This document shows, piece after piece, positions 13,944-15,298 of a DNA stretch of 15,298 nt. This stretch comes from JBBDRW01 sp040905265 (GTDB lineage: Bacteria; Bacteroidota; Rhodothermia; Balneolales; Balneolaceae). The number at the start of each line of letters is the position of its first letter. The first letter of the stretch is position 1. The stretch is taken from positions 1-15,298 of the forward strand of contig JBBDRW010000180.1 of assembly GCA_040905265.1 (NCBI GenBank), read 5' to 3'. Below the pieces are notes generated by a model that saw only the letters and a program-made list of their open reading frames with translations, did no database searches and was not told the DNA's origin. The position numbers and the translations under genes are program-made.

Positions 13944-14172
13944 ATATATGCTGGCGAGTATATTAAATGTACTGCCATGCTGCATCTGCTGAAATGGAGA
14001 TCATCTCTATAACTTATATCAAGTTAAACTAATCTATTCGGACTAATCCGAAGTGATTAAAAAAAGGCCACTTATCGAATTGCATGGTCACTCGTCATTT
14101 TCTAATATGTAGCAGGTCGTTTGTGTTTGCCCGATCTTTTTTTGAAACGTAAAAACGAAAAGAGGTAAAGTT
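13944..14172. other. Leader region of the cysteine-rich peptide gene
   Basis: AT-rich gap of 229 bases. It holds the palindrome at 14037-14052, an A7 run at 14060-14066, and the ribosome-binding site of the next gene, AGAGG at 14161-14165, 7 bases before ATG. No -35/-10 or TTTG/TAnnTTTG pair could be called with confidence. Confidence 0.5.
14037..14052. promoter_or_regulatory. Perfect dyad TTCGGA-N4-TCCGAA, candidate operator
   Basis: TTCGGA (14037-14042) and TCCGAA (14047-14052) are exact reverse complements around CTAA. The 16-base dyad lies 120 bases before the peptide start and about 94 bases after the LuxR-type gene. Size and symmetry suit a helix-turn-helix dimer. It is followed by A's rather than T's on the plus strand, which argues against a terminator in that direction. 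Confidence 0.45.
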
Positions 14173-14445
14173 ATGAGTACATTATTTGATATTGGTAAGG
14201 CACTGAGTCGCAGGGAGATGAAAGAGTTGATTGCGGGATCAAGTGGGGGTTGTGATTCAGAATGCCTTATCTGTGTTACTCCTGGTGGGACTGAATGCTG
14301 GTATCGTCCAAGTAGTTGTCCTGGATCTTCCTGCTGGGCTGATTCAGTTTGTCATAGTATATACCCTGCTTACGACTCTAATGAGGTGTGGGGTGGATGT
14401 GGTGCTTATTGTCCAACGGGTTGTAAGGGAGTTCCTAGTTGTTAG
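14173..14445 (+). CDS. Cysteine-rich peptide precursor with double-glycine-type leader
   Basis: A 90-residue precursor-like protein. Residues 1-26 look like a leader: MSTLFDIGKALSRREMKELI followed by AGSSGG. The LSRREMKELIAG part matches the LS..EMK.I.GG pattern of Bacteroidota double-glycine leaders, and G25-G26 mark the likely cleavage point for a C39-type peptidase/ABC exporter. The predicted core, 27-90, is 64 residues with 11 cysteines at 27, 31, 34, 42, 49, 54, 60, 76, 80, 84 and 90, starting and ending in Cys. It is rich in Gly, Ser, Pro and aromatic residues and has almost no basic charge. An odd cysteine count leaves one free for dimerisation, modification or a metal. A clear ribosome-binding site (AGAGG, 7-base spacing) supports translation. 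Possible roles are bacteriocin, signal or surface peptide. No exporter, radical SAM or lanthionine synthetase lies in the window. I do not recognise a named family. Confidence 0.75.
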   Translation: MSTLFDIGKALSRREMKELIAGSSGGCDSECLICVTPGGTECWYRPSSCPGSSCWADSVCHSIYPAYDSNEVWGGCGAYCPTGCKGVPSC

Positions 14446-14458
14446 TTTTCATTTAATA

Positions 14459-14507
14459 CTTTATTGATACAAGTGAAATTGAACCCTGTCATTGTATCAA
14501 TGTAAAG
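14459..14507 (+). promoter_or_regulatory. Strong intergenic hairpin between the peptide and lipoprotein genes
   Basis: TTGATACAA (14464-14472) pairs exactly with TTGTATCAA (14492-14500). CTTTA (14459-14463) pairs with TAAAG (14503-14507) across a two-base bulge (TG), and TGA/TCA inside can extend the stem. The hairpin starts 14 bases after the peptide stop. No T-run follows, so it is better seen as an mRNA-stabilising, processing or attenuation element than as a textbook terminator. It could let the peptide be made in excess over the downstream lipoprotein. Confidence 0.5.
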
Positions 14508-14563
14508 GTTACTTGAGGCTAAGAACGATGTGTTACATGTTTCCCAGAAAATGATGATTCATC

Positions 14564-15298
14564 ATGGATATTACTTTCCTACAATCGAAGATAGGAATTA
14601 TGATAGGAATTCTGTTTTTGATCGGTTGTTCGGTCCAAAGTAGAGAAAACCCTGGTGATTCAAGTCAAGGGTTGGATCTGCCGGAAGAGATTCAGGCTAT
14701 TGAGAATCTAACCGTTTATCCGGCGGATCAGCCCGCGAGCCGAAAGATCGAATTTCATCGGGAGACCACGTTTGGAGAGACGGACGAGGTAATGATCGGC
14801 CGGGCTGGCCGTATTGCCATCGACGACTCAGGCCGATTATACATGGCAGACCATGGACGGTTAATGGTCCACGTATTTCAACCGGACGGGAGCTATCTGA
14901 CGTCGATTGGCAGGGATGGAGACGGGCCGGGTGAATTTCGAAGTGTTCAGGGCTTTTTGTTCCATAAAGAGCACTTGTATGTCTATGACAGTGCTCCCAG
15001 AAGGTTCAGCACCTTTGCACTGGATTCATTTGAGTATCGTGAAACGATACAGATCTTCCCCGACTCGGATGGACGGATTGAACATCCGGGAGGAGCGATG
15101 CCGATTCAGCCCCTGTCCATCCGTGAGGATGGTACATTTCTGGTTTACTATATTCAGATTCGGGGCCGTTACTTTGAACCGGAAGATCCTGACGTGGATG
15201 CCTATCACCGGTTCTATCTGCTTTCCCAGGATGGGAGACGCTTTCTTGACCGGATCTTTCAGCAACGTTATTCGATACTTTTCCCCATGCGGCCGGAT
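14564..15298 (+). CDS. Six-bladed beta-propeller lipoprotein (3' end outside window)
   Basis: Open to the window edge with 245 codons visible. The N-terminus has one basic residue (K9), a hydrophobic stretch and the lipobox LIGC with C22 as the lipidation site, so this is an exported lipoprotein, probably on the outer membrane. After a Ser/Gly linker the sequence shows propeller repeats of the NHL/six-bladed type: GRIAIDDSGRLYMADHGRLM, VHVFQPDGSYLTSIGRDGDG followed by PGEFRSV, then LYVYDSAPRRFSTF and further strands. This pattern is typical of the Bacteroidota '6-bladed beta-propeller' family (PF17170-like, from memory). Such proteins are often encoded next to small exported peptides such as NVEALA, again from memory. 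Start ATG 14564 is supported by the in-frame TGA at 14555-14557; ATG 14600 is an alternative but would shorten the signal peptide. It is likely cotranscribed with the cysteine-rich peptide gene. Confidence 0.88.
   Translation, partial: MDITFLQSKIGIMIGILFLIGCSVQSRENPGDSSQGLDLPEEIQAIENLTVYPADQPASRKIEFHRETTFGETDEVMIGRAGRIAIDDSGRLYMADHGRLMVHVFQPDGSYLTSIGRDGDGPGEFRSVQGFLFHKEHLYVYDSAPRRFSTFALDSFEYRETIQIFPDSDGRIEHPGGAMPIQPLSIREDGTFLVYYIQIRGRYFEPEDPDVDAYHRFYLLSQDGRRFLDRIFQQRYSILFPMRPD

Noticed and set aside
14037..14066. TTCGGA/TCCGAA stem followed by an A-run, considered as an intrinsic terminator
   Set aside because: On the plus strand the run is A, and on the minus strand the T-run would precede the stem, so neither direction fits.
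14231..14467. 78-codon plus-strand frame rich in Val and Leu
   Set aside because: It overlaps the cysteine-rich gene in another frame; that gene has the better start, ribosome-binding site and leader motif.

Overview
The window looks like chromosome from a moderately GC-rich member of the Bacteroidota/Balneolota/Rhodothermota side of bacteria. This is an inference from gene content: an M56 peptidase carrying a TonB-plug-like tail, a DUF6807 ('PmoA-like') lipoprotein, a six-bladed beta-propeller lipoprotein, and a small precursor with a Bacteroidota-style double-glycine leader. No rRNA, tRNA or CRISPR array was seen, and species cannot be assigned from sequence alone.

Layout. Positions 1-1240 (+): 3' part of a BlaR1-like M56 membrane peptidase. 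1272-1706 (-): small single-pass membrane protein of unknown function. 1876-2469 (-): 3-methyladenine DNA glycosylase, followed on the same strand by a possible 29-codon ORF. 2470-2815: divergent intergenic region with a perfect 17-bp inverted repeat. 2816-5539 (+): MutS. 5754-6962 (+): DUF6807 lipoprotein. 6970-7863 (+): GntR-type regulator whose complete helix-turn-helix seems to need a non-ATG start. 8005-9990 (+): Upf1-like superfamily 1B helicase. 9991-10253: heptamer-rich intergenic repeat. 10254-11033 (-): MnmD-like tRNA wobble-uridine methyltransferase. 11253-12452 (+): M20D amidohydrolase. 12549-13190 (-): Nudix CoA pyrophosphatase. From 13191 onward the sequence becomes AT-rich and looks like accessory DNA.

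Most of the window is housekeeping: two divergent DNA-repair genes (mpg, mutS), a helicase, tRNA modification and nucleotide/CoA hygiene. The most interesting part is the last 2 kb. There a stand-alone LuxR/GerE-type helix-turn-helix protein (13632-13943) is followed by a perfect TTCGGA-N4-TCCGAA dyad, a 90-residue precursor with a GG-type leader and an 11-cysteine core (14173-14445), a strong intergenic hairpin (14459-14507), and a lipoprotein beta-propeller (14564 to the edge). These share a strand and order that suggest a regulated, exported cysteine-rich peptide with a cell-surface partner. Function and maturation are unproven: no processing or export enzyme lies inside the window.

Upstream of the regulator, a T13 homopolymer sits between promoter-like hexamers, followed by a mini-ORF and a hairpin. 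This could be a slippage- or attenuation-type control region, which is speculative.
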